From: Numida meleagris | Taxonomy: Eukaryota; Chordata; Aves; Galliformes; Numididae | DNA length: 64,000 nucleotides | Assembly: GCF_002078875.1 (NCBI RefSeq) | Contig: NC_034421.1 | Span: forward strand, 14,114,781-14,178,780 | Direction: 5' to 3' | Position numbers and translations under genes: made by a program | In this document: positions 24,854-37,000 of the stretch, piece after piece | Layout of the letters: each line of letters begins with the position of its first letter | Position numbering within the stretch: the first letter of the stretch is position 1 | The notes under the pieces: model-generated | Database searches by the model: none | What the model was told of the DNA's origin: nothing | The model's input: the letters and a program-made list of their open reading frames with translations, nothing else

Positions 24854-25185
24854 GGTGCGAGAGCGCGAGCCGCACGGCTCTCCTCCGCGGCCGCCAGGGG
24901 ACCAGGTAGCGCCCCCGCCCCGCACCGTGGTTGGTTAGCGCAGCTGTCCATCAAAGCGAGCAGCCTATCGAAGGCGGCCCGCCCCGCTCGGGATCCCGCC
25001 CACCCGGCGAGCCTCGCAGCGGGAGGGAAGCTTGAACGGGCGCCGGTCCCGGGCGGCTCCCATTGGCAGCGCCGCGCGTCCGTCAGGGAACCACGGGGCG
25101 AACAGGAAGGGCGGGGCGAGCGGGGGAGGAGATCGAACGGGGCGGGGGGCCGAGCACCGCCTTCTATGGTGTCGGGGTTGTGGGG
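24150..25185. promoter_or_regulatory. JPT2: CpG-island promoter of JPT2
   Basis: About 1 kb that is strongly G+C- and CpG-rich, unlike the A/T-rich surroundings. It contains the JPT2 start codon (24853), coding exon 1 and the first part of intron 1. On the minus-strand upstream side are an inverted CCAAT box (ATTGG at 25062-25066) and GC boxes (GGGCGGGGC at 25109-25117 and GGGGCGGGG at 25139-25147). No TATA box is evident. The transcription start probably lies between 24853 and about 25000. Confidence 0.85.
24810..24853 (-). CDS. JPT2: JPT2 coding exon 1 (start codon)
   Basis: ATG at 24853 opens [14 protein letters not shown] plus two bases (AG), then donor gtgggg. The MFQ start matches human JPT2, and the split AGG codon joins exon 2 in frame. 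Confidence 0.92.
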
Positions 25186-25189
25186 TTGA

Positions 25190-25393
25190 GTTGCAGAACT
25201 GCTCAGTTTGGGGAAGACCTTCAAGATCATCGAGTCCAACCATAACCTAACCATAGTGCCCTGACTCTAGCAACCCGCCGCCAAACCCTGTCCCCGAGCA
25301 CCGCATCCAGGCGGTTTTCAAACACATTCAGGGATGGTGACTCCACCAGCTCCCTGGGGAGCCTGTTCCAGTGCCTAACAACCCTGGGTGTTG
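25190..25393 (-). mobile_element. CR1 LINE 3'-end fragment at the edge of the JPT2 CpG island
   Basis: The plus strand carries the reverse-complement CR1 blocks 'aagaccttcaagatcatcgag' and 'ctggggagcctgttccagtg'. The orientation is the same as JPT2 and CRAMP1. It begins about 340 bases upstream of the JPT2 ATG. Confidence 0.88.
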
Positions 25394-26300
25394 GAACTGC
25401 AGCGTCTCGGTTCTGTCCTTGCTTTGCTTCTGGACCATTCCTTCTGTTTTTATGGCGCTCGGCTGCGGTCGCTGAGGGCAGAGTTCAGAGTTCAGGTCGC
25501 TGGGAAGAGCCGAAGATTTCTCTCAGCCGTGAGCAGAGCTCCCGCCCGTCCCAGAGCCGTGCCTTCAGCACACGGGTGGCGGGAGCCGAATCCTCAGCCC
25601 TGGGAGGGAGAGGAAGCAAGAGACGAGGCAGGGACATCGTGCTGCCGAAGACGTGCTTCATTTCTCGTCACAACACTGTCCCTGTGCTTTCTCATTCGCT
25701 GAAACGCGTATGGAAAGGAATCAGAAATGGGGAAGGTAGCACAGGATAATTCAGGCTGAAAGGAACTGCAGGAGTGCTCTGGTCTGCCCAGTTGCTGGAA
25801 GCAAGGTGGGCCGGCTGCAGTCTCCTCCTGGCTTTACTCAGTGCCTTGACGAGCTCTGAAGAAAGGCACAGCACAGCCGCTGTGGGTTTACCCCCTCCCT
25901 ACCTCACAGTGGGTTTCTTCCAGAGGCATCTGTATAAACACAACAGCACAACACTCCACATCCAAGCTCCTGCTTATCTGTCATTACTGAAGATGTGCTT
26001 GGGTTGGGGAGGAAGCAAAACAGACTTCTGACCGCCTGCCCCCCCTTGTTACTGGTGAGCAGGGTCCAACACAGGAGTCGGGACAGAACCCTCTGGTTTG
26101 ACTTATTTCTGACATTAACAATTAGAGGACACTACTGGGGACAGAAGCTGGAAGGTATTAAAAGAACGACAGCCCCAAATCAAAACATTCTCTGTCGTGA
26201 AAATCCAGGAAATTCTGGGATGGGAGATATTAATGATAATTATTCGCATTGTAAATAGAGGTTAAATGGAAAATCTGATGGGCCATGGACTGCAATGAAC
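25394..26300. other. intergenic spacer between JPT2 promoter and CRAMP1 3' end
   Basis: No gene is recognised. A short CR1 fragment lies at about 25738-25860. The rest is unique. Confidence 0.5.
25738..25860 (-). mobile_element. probable short CR1 fragment
   Basis: The stretch 'cacaggataattcaggctgaaaggaactgcaggag', followed by 'tctggtctgccc', resembles the reverse complement of the CR1 3' terminus, but diverged. The right limit is uncertain. Confidence 0.5.
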
Positions 26301-27548
26301 ACACCGGACATGAGTTAGACCAAGTATTAGTATGTATTTATGCACAAGAATAAAAACAGCTTTACAAGTTGAATTGGAAATTTAAACAGAGGAAGTTTAA
26401 CAGCTTTTGTATATTATATTAAATAACCAAAACACCTTTTTCCAAAATTGGTAAAGAATAAATAATATAATTTACAATATGGTACAAAAAAATAATCAGT
26501 AAGGACAAGCATTCTGCTTTATACATACACTATATAGGTATATTTATAATCTATAAAACAAATTCACATCTCAAACAAGCCAGAAACCTTAGATGATATG
26601 GCTTAACTATTATTAAAAGAAACAGCATTAAATTTTGCTGCCAGAACCATAAGCTCTAAAGCAGTTATCACGTTTCAATAATTAATGATAACTTATCGCC
26701 GTAGTGCTTGCCAAGGTTTCACTTAGTTAACATTTACAAATTGTTTTGAAATTAAGAGATCCAAAGGTTTGAAAAAGCTTTTAAAAAAAAAAAAAGTGCA
26801 GTACTTTCCTTATAAATGCATCCGAAGTCTGAGAGTAAAAACCAAAATGCAACTTAATCTCCACTCCAGGATCTGTGAGTCAGTACATGAGATGTTTTGT
26901 AAGTTTAGATTTGATCCAAGCTATTTAATTCACTTTAGAAATATAAACGGGGGGGGGGTCAAGGAAAGGCTTAACAATGCCATACTAAAAACAATTAGTA
27001 TTCCTATGCTTAGTAGGTTTAGTGGTAAAGGATAAAATGAACGGTGTGGCTGATCAGGATGCAACGCCCAGAAGAAAAAGCACAGTGAGCACACATGGCA
27101 GCCCTGACTCTTAGGGGGCAGCGCTGCCTTTTCACCCAGGCTGTTACAACAACACACACCGAGCTTTCTGCCACTCACCTTGCTGAGCCAGTCAGAGCTT
27201 CTGTACTGTACCTACAGCCACTACACCAGCATGGCGCAAGCCTATCAGAGGTTCACAAATAGAACTAGTGAAAAATTAAAGCCTTAGAGCAATTAATACT
27301 AGAACTGGAGGTTCTTAGTGTCCATTTGTCCTCTTCACCTGTCCCCAGGGTAGCAGGCAGCTGTTAAGCCAGCAAAGATACGTTTTGCTTTGAACAATCC
27401 TACCCAAGTGTCAGCGTCGCTCGCTTGGACGTTTGGTTAAGATAAGCTGACATTGTTACGAACACAAATCCTCTTACTTCTGTCAGGGAAGCTGCAAAAA
27501 TTAAAACTGAAACGAAAGTTTGGGGTTTTACCAATGTGTGTGTGCGAG

Positions 27549-27597
27549 CACATATATATACACATACATACACACACATATGGATATATACACATCC
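27549..27597. repeat. (CA/TA)n microsatellite in CRAMP1 3' UTR
   Basis: Alternating purine-pyrimidine repeat: catatatatacacatacatacacacacatatgg and the following TATACACA. Confidence 0.85.
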
Positions 27598-27793
27598 ACC
27601 CACCAGTTTTTCCCTTAGCAGTCTTAGGCACAAATTGAGGATGGTTTAGTATGTAAAGCGCATCCACAGAGAACGCAGAACTGAGTCAGAAGTGCGTTAA
27701 GTGACTTCTCATAGAATAAGGGTACCAAGTTCTGCATCAATTCAAAATTATCACAATGATCTCAGTTACTTTCAAGTTTTTCCCTGATAAAAA

Positions 27794-27799
27794 TTTATT
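27794..27799 (-). terminator. CRAMP1: possible poly(A) signal of CRAMP1
   Basis: TTTATT on plus (AATAAA on minus), 3.1 kb after the CRAMP1 stop. One of several candidates. Confidence 0.4.
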
Positions 27800-28408
27800 G
27801 TCCTGAAAGGGCTTAGTTATTAGAATGCTGTTTGCAGAGCACTGCACTTCTGAATTCAGAAGCCAAATAAAGAAGGCAGGAGTCCTTAGGAGCTTCCAGT
27901 CTCAAAGACAGGAGCATGCTAAGAGGTTCTGGTGAAGCAAAGGATGCCAAACTCTGTTTTGTAACCAGAACTTAAGAGGCTGATGCTAAACACATTTCTA
28001 ACCACAAAAGTGTTGGTGCTGAACTGACTTCTGTCATTTCCACTTTGTTACTACTCAGTGGTCCAAGTTTACTTGCAAGGGTCCAGTATGTTAAAATGTT
28101 CTGATCTCACAGCATCATTAAAAATGCTGACATTCATTCTTATTCCTCTACGGCAACTGAATGGGCTGAGAAGGGACAGCTCCCTGCATCAGATGGCAGA
28201 AACTCTTCACAGGCTTCGATGAAACGCTCTGCCATATGGTGCAGCAACACTGGCACTTGTTCTAGGCAATCTAAGAGTCAAAATCAGAATGGCATCCATG
28301 TAACTAGCGGCATGGGTTGAGAAGATGAAATATTTGTCAAGCTAACTGAACACATTAGAGACCACCAAGGTGGTCTTTCACGATTTTGAAGTTTAAGTTC
28401 AGATTTTT

Positions 28409-28414
28409 TTTATT
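28409..28414 (-). terminator. CRAMP1: possible proximal poly(A) signal of CRAMP1
   Basis: TTTATT on plus (AATAAA on minus) inside an A-rich minus-strand stretch, 2.5 kb after the stop. The adjacent A-run could also cause internal priming, so cDNA ends here need care. Confidence 0.3.
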
Positions 28415-29935
28415 GTTACAGTTCTTGCTTAGAACACATCACATCTCCTCCTGCATGTCCTGCAATCCACAGCCCCAGCTACACGAGGAGCCCTCTGCTT
28501 TTGTCCTGCAAGGCTGAAAGGTTTTTGGAGGTACAGCATGTACGACAACCAGCACTACTAATAAAAGAAGCCAAAGCCAAATGGAGACACTCTGGTAAGA
28601 CTAAATCAAAATACAGCTCAATTTTCAGCAAAACTTAGGACGCTTTGGAGGGAGTGACTCTTGAGATTAATGATGTTCTCTACATAACAAGGATGAATGC
28701 CCAGAACCACGTAATCCTCAGCACTCATTCTTCTGATAGCGAGATTTTAAATTCCAGGTTTACATAATTTCCTGTTAATTGCATCACCATTCTCAAACAA
28801 CACTCTGTAAGGATAACGAAAGAGAAATAATGACCAAAGAACGTAACATCCCACACGACACGTGGCCAGCACAGAAAGTTAGCTCACAGGTGTGAAATTC
28901 TCAGTTTTTCTAGTCATGTTGAACTTCCTGCTAGTAAGACAAGCCTGACTCCCTGCTGGGAACAACTGATGATACTAATGCTGTTTTTACACAGCTGCAT
29001 GGTTCCTGTGCCAGAGAATGTAGCAACCTCATACGTGGGGTCTTGGAATGTCACATGAATCTCACGACTTTCTGACTGACCTAAGTAAGGTTGCTCTGGG
29101 CCACTCAAAAGGTGCCATCAGAAAACTCATCACGTTTTCTCTACATGCTAAGAGCGTAAGGCAAACTATGCAGCAGTAAACCCAAAATCTACGTAAGCAG
29201 AGTAAAGTGACTGGGAAAACGGCAAATGCAATCAGTGCATCGTGAGCAAGGTTACAAGCAGAAGGTCTCAGTCAAATGCCTTGTAAAAGCATCAAAAGGC
29301 TGGCAGAATTCCATCCACCGAGTATAGTGCAAGTTGGGAAAGTGAACCCCTGATAAATGCCTAAGAGATGGGGAAGTTTTGTTTTAGTAATAATATAAAG
29401 TTGAGGTTTATATAGGACTGTCCCCTTGGATAACTTCAGAGCAACTTAAAACAGCCAAGGGACAGCCTCTCGCTGGAGAAGCAGACAAGTGCTTAACAAA
29501 GGGGCACAGTAAGGTATTCTCTCTCAAAACTGGTAGGAAAGGAAATAGGAAAAGTCTCCTGAGTTACAAAGGTAGAATTGAAGTAAAAACCAACTGTAAA
29601 GAAAGTAACTTTAGATTCCTTTCAACCAGCTGGAATCGGGATCTGGGTCTTCCAGACATTGAAACACTATCATTAAATGCATAGGGATTTAGCAGAGGGA
29701 GTTCCAGATCCATTAGTGCTGGGAGCAATGATAAAGAAAAATGATGCCCTGAGGTACTACAGAGCACCTGGAATTCATAGAACAAGGAGGAACTAAGGGA
29801 TTAAGCTAGGACTTGACACCTCTTCTCTTCATGACACAAGACAGATTTCAACAACTTGAGCATTAAAATATTTTTTATCTATAGATTACATTATTCTTTC
29901 CTATTTCCTCTCCTGGGAAAATACTCAGGCCTTGC

Positions 29936-29972
29936 TTTTTTTTTTTTTTTTTGCCTTTTTTTTTTTTTTTTT
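29936..29972. repeat. paired T17 runs (A-runs in the CRAMP1 transcript)
   Basis: Two runs of 17 T separated by gcc. In the minus-strand mRNA they read as two A17 tracts inside the 3' UTR. Confidence 0.95.
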
Positions 29973-30891
29973 AAGAGAAAGATAGCAATATATACAGGTT
30001 TCCAGCACAGCCAAAACTAATGACAAAGCTTTCATAGTGATAAGCTCTTTTGCAGTGTTTCCTGACATGAAAAGCAACAGTTCTTCAAGGAAAGTGGAAG
30101 AGCACTCTCCAGCTCATGGGGTGAACTGTTCCATGTGGTGAAGAACCTCAAAGGTGAAGAACGTGAGTGCAGTCAGAAGGATGACTGTGACACGTGAAGG
30201 GGTTTCAAACTAGAGTAAACTCCCCAGGGATCCATGCAATCTGGGAGTAGGGTAAAGCAGAGCTCCCCTACAAAACAAGAAAGCAGGTGTGTGCCCCTGC
30301 TGGAATGGTCAAACAAAGAAAGACGGCCAAAGAAACATAAAGGTCTAAAAAATGAAGCATCACAGAGTTGCAGCATCTTTGAAGAGAGTGCAACAAATTT
30401 CAGTTTGACTGAATTCGTAAAAAGAGTGCCAACTAGGACGTGTCAAGACACAAAATAGTTTCCATACCTACCCACACCCTTCATTCTCCACAACTTCAGT
30501 GTGGACTCCAAATCATGGTATTTTGAGTACTATGCAAAAACAATTCATGTAGGGGAGCTCCTGGCAATACCCTTTCCTGCTTGAGCTTCTTGCCTTGGCC
30601 ATTCCAAAGTACAAGTCCAGGACTGCCTCACAAACCTGCCACCTTTTATCACTGATGCAGGGGACACACCATTTTCTGTAATATCATTCCACATTTTGTT
30701 GTTCCCAGTATATTGCACATTCCAGGACCTGCAAGGAGTTCTTCAGACCTTTGAAGACAATGCTTCTTTTTCAGAAAGAAGTGCACAAGACGGGGACAAC
30801 TGAGCTTCTGCAATCTGCCCTTGCCATGATCCAGCACTGCAAGCTCCAACTTAAGCTGAACAGTCTACACCAGCCTGCTGGTCTCATACAC

Positions 30892-31056
30892 TCACTGTGA
30901 GAGATCTCCAATAGGGGGACCACCACCTCCTCCATCAAACAGAATTTCCCTGCGGGTTGGCTCAGGTATTGATAGCTCCTGGGCAAGGTCATTAAAACGA
31001 GATATGTAATCAATGCTGTTTTCATTCATCATGCAAGCCAGCTGGGAATCCACAAC
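30892..31056 (-). CDS. CRAMP1: CRAMP1 last coding exon
   Basis: Acceptor catgtctcttacag. It encodes VVDSQLACMMNENSIDYI, then SRFNDLAQELSIPEP, a five-Gly run and a final DLSQ before TGA at 30894-30892. This matches the human C-terminus closely. Confidence 0.97.
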   Translation of the reverse strand, partial: VVDSQLACMMNENSIDYISRFNDLAQELSIPEPTRREILFDGGGGGPPIGDLSQ

Positions 31057-34000
31057 CTGTAAGAGACATGACAGAAAAGAAGAGCTACATGTCAGTGGAA
31101 ATTTCACAGAATTGGTTAAGTTGCAAGGGAAGTCTTGTGATCACCTCGTCCAACTCCCCTGCTCAAGCCAGGTCAACAAGAACAGGTTGCCCAGGATCAC
31201 ATCCAGTCAGGCTCCGAATCTCCATAGATGGAGACTGCATTACCTCTCCAAGCAACCTGTTCCAGTTTCTGACAACCCACATAGTAAGGAATTTTTCTTA
31301 TGTTTACGTGGTCTTTCACGTGTTTCAATTTTTGCCCACTGCCTCTTGTTCTTCATTCCCAGCCTCTCCTCACAAGAAAGATGCTCTTTATCTCACTTCA
31401 ACTGAGCCAGAGAATAGCTCTTACATGTGGCTAAATGGAAGCCTCTCAAAAAAAAAAAAGTCTGAATGGGCCTTACCTGCACATCCTTAATTCAGCACGA
31501 AGATACACTAGTAAAGGTGCTGTACAGAAGCCGTATATACACTGCACCTTGTGTAATACCTGCATTTTTTGTAAATAAAACTTGATTCTGCAGGACACTT
31601 AATAATAGGCCTTGCAGAATCCTCTCTTCATTAAAGCTATTTTAAATGACACTTGCTTCCTCCCTCTAAAGACTCCCATACAAACCTGCATCTGCCACAA
31701 CAGCAGCGAAACACTGCAGCAGCTCTGGCATGCCTAAAATGATGGCTTAACCCACTTTCCTCTGAAGGCAGTTTGTGAGATCAAGGGCTGCAGTATCACT
31801 TCAAAACCACAAAGAGATTATCATACATGCCTTTAATTAACACAGACACGTGCGTGTACTACTCTACAGATTCTCAGTTTGCAGAATCTTTGCATTTACG
31901 TCAGGAAATGGAGCTGTGCACAGACTCTGAAGCTCAAGGAAACACTGGACCAACATTAGCTTTCTGCAGCTTCTGGTTACAAAGTTCGTATGGAACTTCT
32001 TTATCCAAATCCAATGGAGGAATGACATTTTCCTTCCCTTGAGAAAAGCACTCATGAAGTTACAATGTAATGTTGTTACACTGAATCAGTGATTGTAAAT
32101 CACAGGTTAATTAAGATTGGAAGGGACCTGAAGAAGCGTCTAGTTCAACTCTATTCAAAGCAGAGTCACCTTGGAGGACAGATCACCTTCTTTGGGGTTT
32201 TACCCTCATTAGTCTTGAAAAGCTCTCAAGACAGAGATTGCACAACCTCTCTGAGTGACTTGTTCCATTGTCTGATTATCCTCAAGGTGAAAAAAAGTTT
32301 TCCTTTATAGGTTCTGTAGTCAGAGCCTCTCACAATTCAGCTTTTGCCTGTTGCTTTTACCATGCACCACTCTGTGAAGGACCTGGCTATCCTTTCTTGA
32401 TGACCTCTCCAGAAGTACTGGAAGGCAGCTATTGATTCTGACCCACCCTGACGCCTTCTGCAGGCTGAACAAGCCTAGTAACATCAGTCTCTCCTCACAG
32501 AAGTAGGCTTCAGCCCACTGATGCCCTTGGTGGCTCTCTGCTTAACTTGATCCAGTTTATCTATGTCTTTTCCTGTACTGGAGTGTCAGTATTCTAGGCA
32601 TGGGCTCATAGCTGTTGAGTAGAGTGGGACTGTCACCACTTTTCTTTCACCTACTGGCTACGCTCCCGTTAGGGCAGCCCAGGACACTGTTGGTCTTTCT
32701 TGCCACAGCACATCCTGCCTCACAGTCAGCTTGCTGTCTACAAAGATGCCCAGGTACTTCAAGAAGAGCTGTCTCTCAAACAGTCAGATTCCAGCCTGTG
32801 TTGTTGCCAGGGACAACTCCTTCCTGAGGGCAAGACATTTCTCCTCTCAAAATTCCACAGGGTTCCTGACAGTCCATTCCTCCAGTCTTTCTCAGTCCCT
32901 CTGAAGGGGAGCTTCGTCCTCAAGTGTGTCAAAGTCTCAGTGACTGCTGGTCTTCACTACCTCCTCACAACAAATATAATTCTACCAATGGAGAGAATAA
33001 CTACATTTTTGGTAACTTAGCATTAGCCATTTCATGCTTCTTCCTTCTGGGCCTATTTATTTTTTCTACCAGTCCTCCAACTGTAAGGTAGGTGCATCAA
33101 TATTTAATCCTTCTCTAATCCTTTGTCTTTTTAACTCCTGTTCTATAAAGTAGGACACACAAAACAGAAGAATTAATGGGAGAATTAAAACTCCCTCTGT
33201 CGAAACAAAGCTATATCCAACAAGGCAAATACAACCTCCCCCAGCAAAAAGAGCCTGTGCCAAAGTTGTCCAAAGCAGTTTCACACAGCAGCTCTCATAC
33301 ACTGAGATCATTCTGCATCATTCAGTTAAGACTGTAAACTTATTTTGTTAAGCTACCGTGCAGATATTAAAGCATCTTTGCCTTAAGTACCTCAGGAAGA
33401 TATGATGGACAAAATGCAATAACACTGTACTAAAAAAGGAAGCAAAACCAGCTGAAAGCAATTTGATTACATACCTCTGCTACGTCTGCCAGAGACCGCG
33501 ATACAAAAGAGTCCCGTGAGTTTCCATCCAGAAGGCTGGGTCCCAGTAAGGAGGTGCCACTGGCAGTCCCAACAGGAGTTGGCAACATCTTTCGTCCCTT
33601 TTCAGGGGATATGAAACTTGCTATAAAGAACAGGCACATCAGTAAGGCATTGCACTGAAAAGTTTGCCACTGCGAGGACAAAGACGACAAGGAAATTGCA
33701 AATGAAGGATGACTATTTCTTCTATCTCCTATAAATTATATGTTGCCAGTATGAACACCATCAGCAAAGTGCAGGCTCATTAAGTTTAACTCCAAAAAAA
33801 AAACACCAGAGCAAGCAAACAAACAAAAAAACCAAAACAACTTCCCCCAACAAACACAATGATCTCATCTCTGAAGCTAGGCTCACCAAGCACAGAGCAA
33901 AGCCCATTTTCCAGCAGCAGAGCCAAGGGCACCTTTTCATTCTGGCAGAACACCCAAAACGTCTCAACCTAACTGATGAGTCAGGCTCCAAGCAGACTCC

Positions 34001-37000
34001 AAAGAAGTACCAATGAATTATTCACCCAAAGGTACGGGCTTCAATTTATACCTCAGTTTAGCAACAGGATTGTTTTAGGAACAGATTTGTGAAGAGAAAG
34101 AAAATGCATTCAAGGCAAAAAAAAAAGGGAAAAATTCCACAAGTGTCCTACTTCACTATTTTCTAAAAGATCAGTTCTAATAACAAAGGGTTTTTGTGCT
34201 GTTTTCTTTTCTTTTTTTGCAAGCATGCATTTCCTTATATACCAACACTTACAAAACAAGCTGCTGAGAGACGAGTCTGTGGAGTCATTGGGGTACCACT
34301 GAGGATCGTGGCTGGGAGAGGCAATCCAGTTCTGCTGAGGACTACTGGATGGGGACGGAAGACTTTTGGAGCTGTCACTGCCATTCAGCTTTGCAGGAGA
34401 GAGAGAAACACCTTCACCTGTAAGCCAATGTCAGGAATCGCTGGTTCAGTCAATGTGGTGAAGTCATCGGGCACCACACCAACTTACGTTAAAAAACAAA
34501 CAACAAAAATCCACCTACATACATCAGAAAAGACAGGTCAGCCATGCAACCTGTTTCCAACACGTATCTTTGAAAAGTTCAAAAACAGCTTCCCCCAAAA
34601 CTTCTGCTGACGTGCAAGATGACAAGGATTTTTTTTAAAATTATTTTTAATGTTAACAGGAAGACCTTAGCTAAGCTCAGACTTACTGTATTGACCAGAG
34701 CTTATCGCTATTTCAATGATAGAATCGCTGATTTGAGTGGCAGGTTCTCCTTGAGAAAGCACATCCTCAGGTGGTCCAGGCAGAGAAATATCCAAGAGAG
34801 CTGAAACATTGGGAGGAGAGAGCCGGGTACTGGAAGCCTCTAGTGAAGGAAGTGGAGGAGTGGAAAGACCATTCTGGAGGGGAGTCTTGGGCAGTTCTGA
34901 CAGGGAAAGGACTGATGTGCCCTGTGACAAGAAACAGAGTTCATTGTTCATGAATTTATGGAAGTCCTAGATACATCTCCGAAAAAACAACAGCTTAGCT
35001 TCTATACAACAGATTATAGAGTTAAAAAAAACAACAACAAAAAAACTAAATCTAACAGAATACATTCTTTTTTTTAAATGATCAAGAATACCTCAAAATA
35101 TTCTTCTCACTTAGCTACTGAAGATTGTTTCCATATTTTGGACATTCACTAGTAAGTACAACTCTCATTCCTTGTATAAAAAAAAAATTCTGTAAGCACA
35201 AATATTTCTCAGCCCGTAACCTGCCAAGTCATTAGAAAAAATACTGGCCTGTAACATTCCAAAGAACATTTAATACAGCCTATATAACAGAAATAAGCAT
35301 CAAGCCACAATAATAAAATTATCATTATTTCCTAGAACCCACAAGATAGTTCTTAAGAATTAAGCACTACATTTGCCTTAGTATAGGCAGAACAATCCTG
35401 TAGCTGCTTAGAAATTATGAATATTTTAAAAGTCTAACTCCTATCTCCTTACAACCAGACTTGCCAAAAATAAATCTTCCCTTGTAAGCAGTCTTGGTCG
35501 CCCTCAACAGAACTGTTTGTGTTTTTTTCTGATGTACATCAGAGAATGAGTAATGTTTTGGAAACTCAACTGGTATTACTAGTTACGTACCCTTGTTCCC
35601 AGGTAATTGTATACCTCTAATAGTTTTGTGGCAAGTGCCAAGTCCTGCACCTGGGCAGGAACAAACCCATGCACCAATATATGCTGAGGGCTCGCCAGCA
35701 GAAAAGCAGTTCTACAGAGAAGGATACGTGTTCTGGTAGAAACCAAACTGAGCAGAGTCAGCAATATGCCCTTGCCACAACGAAGGCTAATGGTATTCTA
35801 GGCTGCATGAGGAAAAGCACTGACAGCACATAAAGGAAGGAGCTCCTTCCCCTGAGCACTGGTGAGGTCACACCTGAACTGCTGCATCTACTTCTGGACT
35901 CCTCATTAAAAAAAGAGACACAAATATATGAAAGAGAGTCCAGAGAAAGAACTGGTGCATCTTATAAGAGTTTCCCCTACAGGAAAGCCAGAGAGGGGCT
36001 TTTATAAGGACATGCAGTGACAGGATGAGGGAAATGGTTTTAAACTGGAAGAGGGTAGATTTAGACTAGATATTAGAATTTCCCAAGAACTTCTTTACTG
36101 TGCAGGTGGTGAAACACTGGAACAGGTTGCACAGAGAGGCTGTGAATGTCCCCTCTCTGGACGTATTCCAGGCCAGGCTGGATGGGGCTGTGAGCAACCT
36201 GGGCTGGAGGGAGGTGTCCCTGGCTACAAGAGGGGAGGATTGGAACAGGATGATCTTAAGGGTAAAGCACCTCGCCTATGAAGAAAAGTTGAGGTAGCTG
36301 GGCTTTTTTAACCCGGAGATGAGAGGGCTCCAGGGAGACCTCACTGTGGCCTTCCAGTACATGAAGGGAGCTTATAAACAGCAGGAAGACTGCCATTTTA
36401 CAGTCTGATAGTGATAGGACAAGTGGCAAGGGTTTTAAACTAAAAGAGGAAAGATTTAGATTAGATGTTCAGATTAAGTTATTTACTCAGAGGGTGGAGA
36501 GGCCCTGGCAGAGGCTGCCCAGAGAAACTGTGGGTCCCCAGTCCCTGGAGGCATTCAATGCCAGGCTGGATGGGGCCCTGGGCAGCCTGATCTGGGGAGG
36601 GGCAGCCTGTCCACCTCAGGGGGCTGGAACTAGGTGGGCTTCGAGGTCCTTTCCAACCTAAGCCCTTCTATGATTCTACATCCTGACAACTGTGCTTCCT
36701 TTCCTTTATGCTCTTCAAATTATTTTTACCTTTTTTGCCTGTACCTGTCACAGGCAAGGTCACGGACCCACTGGAGAAGGAAGCTGGGGACAGGATGACA
36801 GAATTCTTCGACAGTAACTACAGTGGCATCTAAGTAGATACGTCTTACTGCATCCAGCATCAAGAAATGTGATTTTCTGAAGTGGATGCTCACATTACAA
36901 TCAGGTTTTGAGGTTTAATATTCCTCCCTCAGCAATGTTCTGAAGAAGTACTCCTCCTTCAGCAAAGGACAGCCAATTGCTGAGATCTTTCTTCGTGGTG

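Larger units (their letters stand above)
26301..30891 (-). other. CRAMP1: CRAMP1 3' UTR (predicted; end uncertain)
   Basis: After the TGA at 30892 the minus strand runs 4.6 kb without CR1 insertion and with A/T-rich UTR-like composition. Candidate poly(A) signals on the minus strand are at 28414-28409, at 27799-27794 and a variant CATAAA near 26337. The last is followed by a GU-rich stretch. A UTR of 3-3.5 kb would fit the human gene. Low-complexity blocks lie at 27549-27597 and 29936-29972. Confidence 0.55.

Noticed and set aside
24050..25189. 379-codon plus-strand open frame
   Set aside because: It lies in the JPT2 CpG island, where stop codons are rare. The translation is Pro/Ala/Arg/Gly-rich without domain structure, and the minus strand there carries the real JPT2 exon 1.
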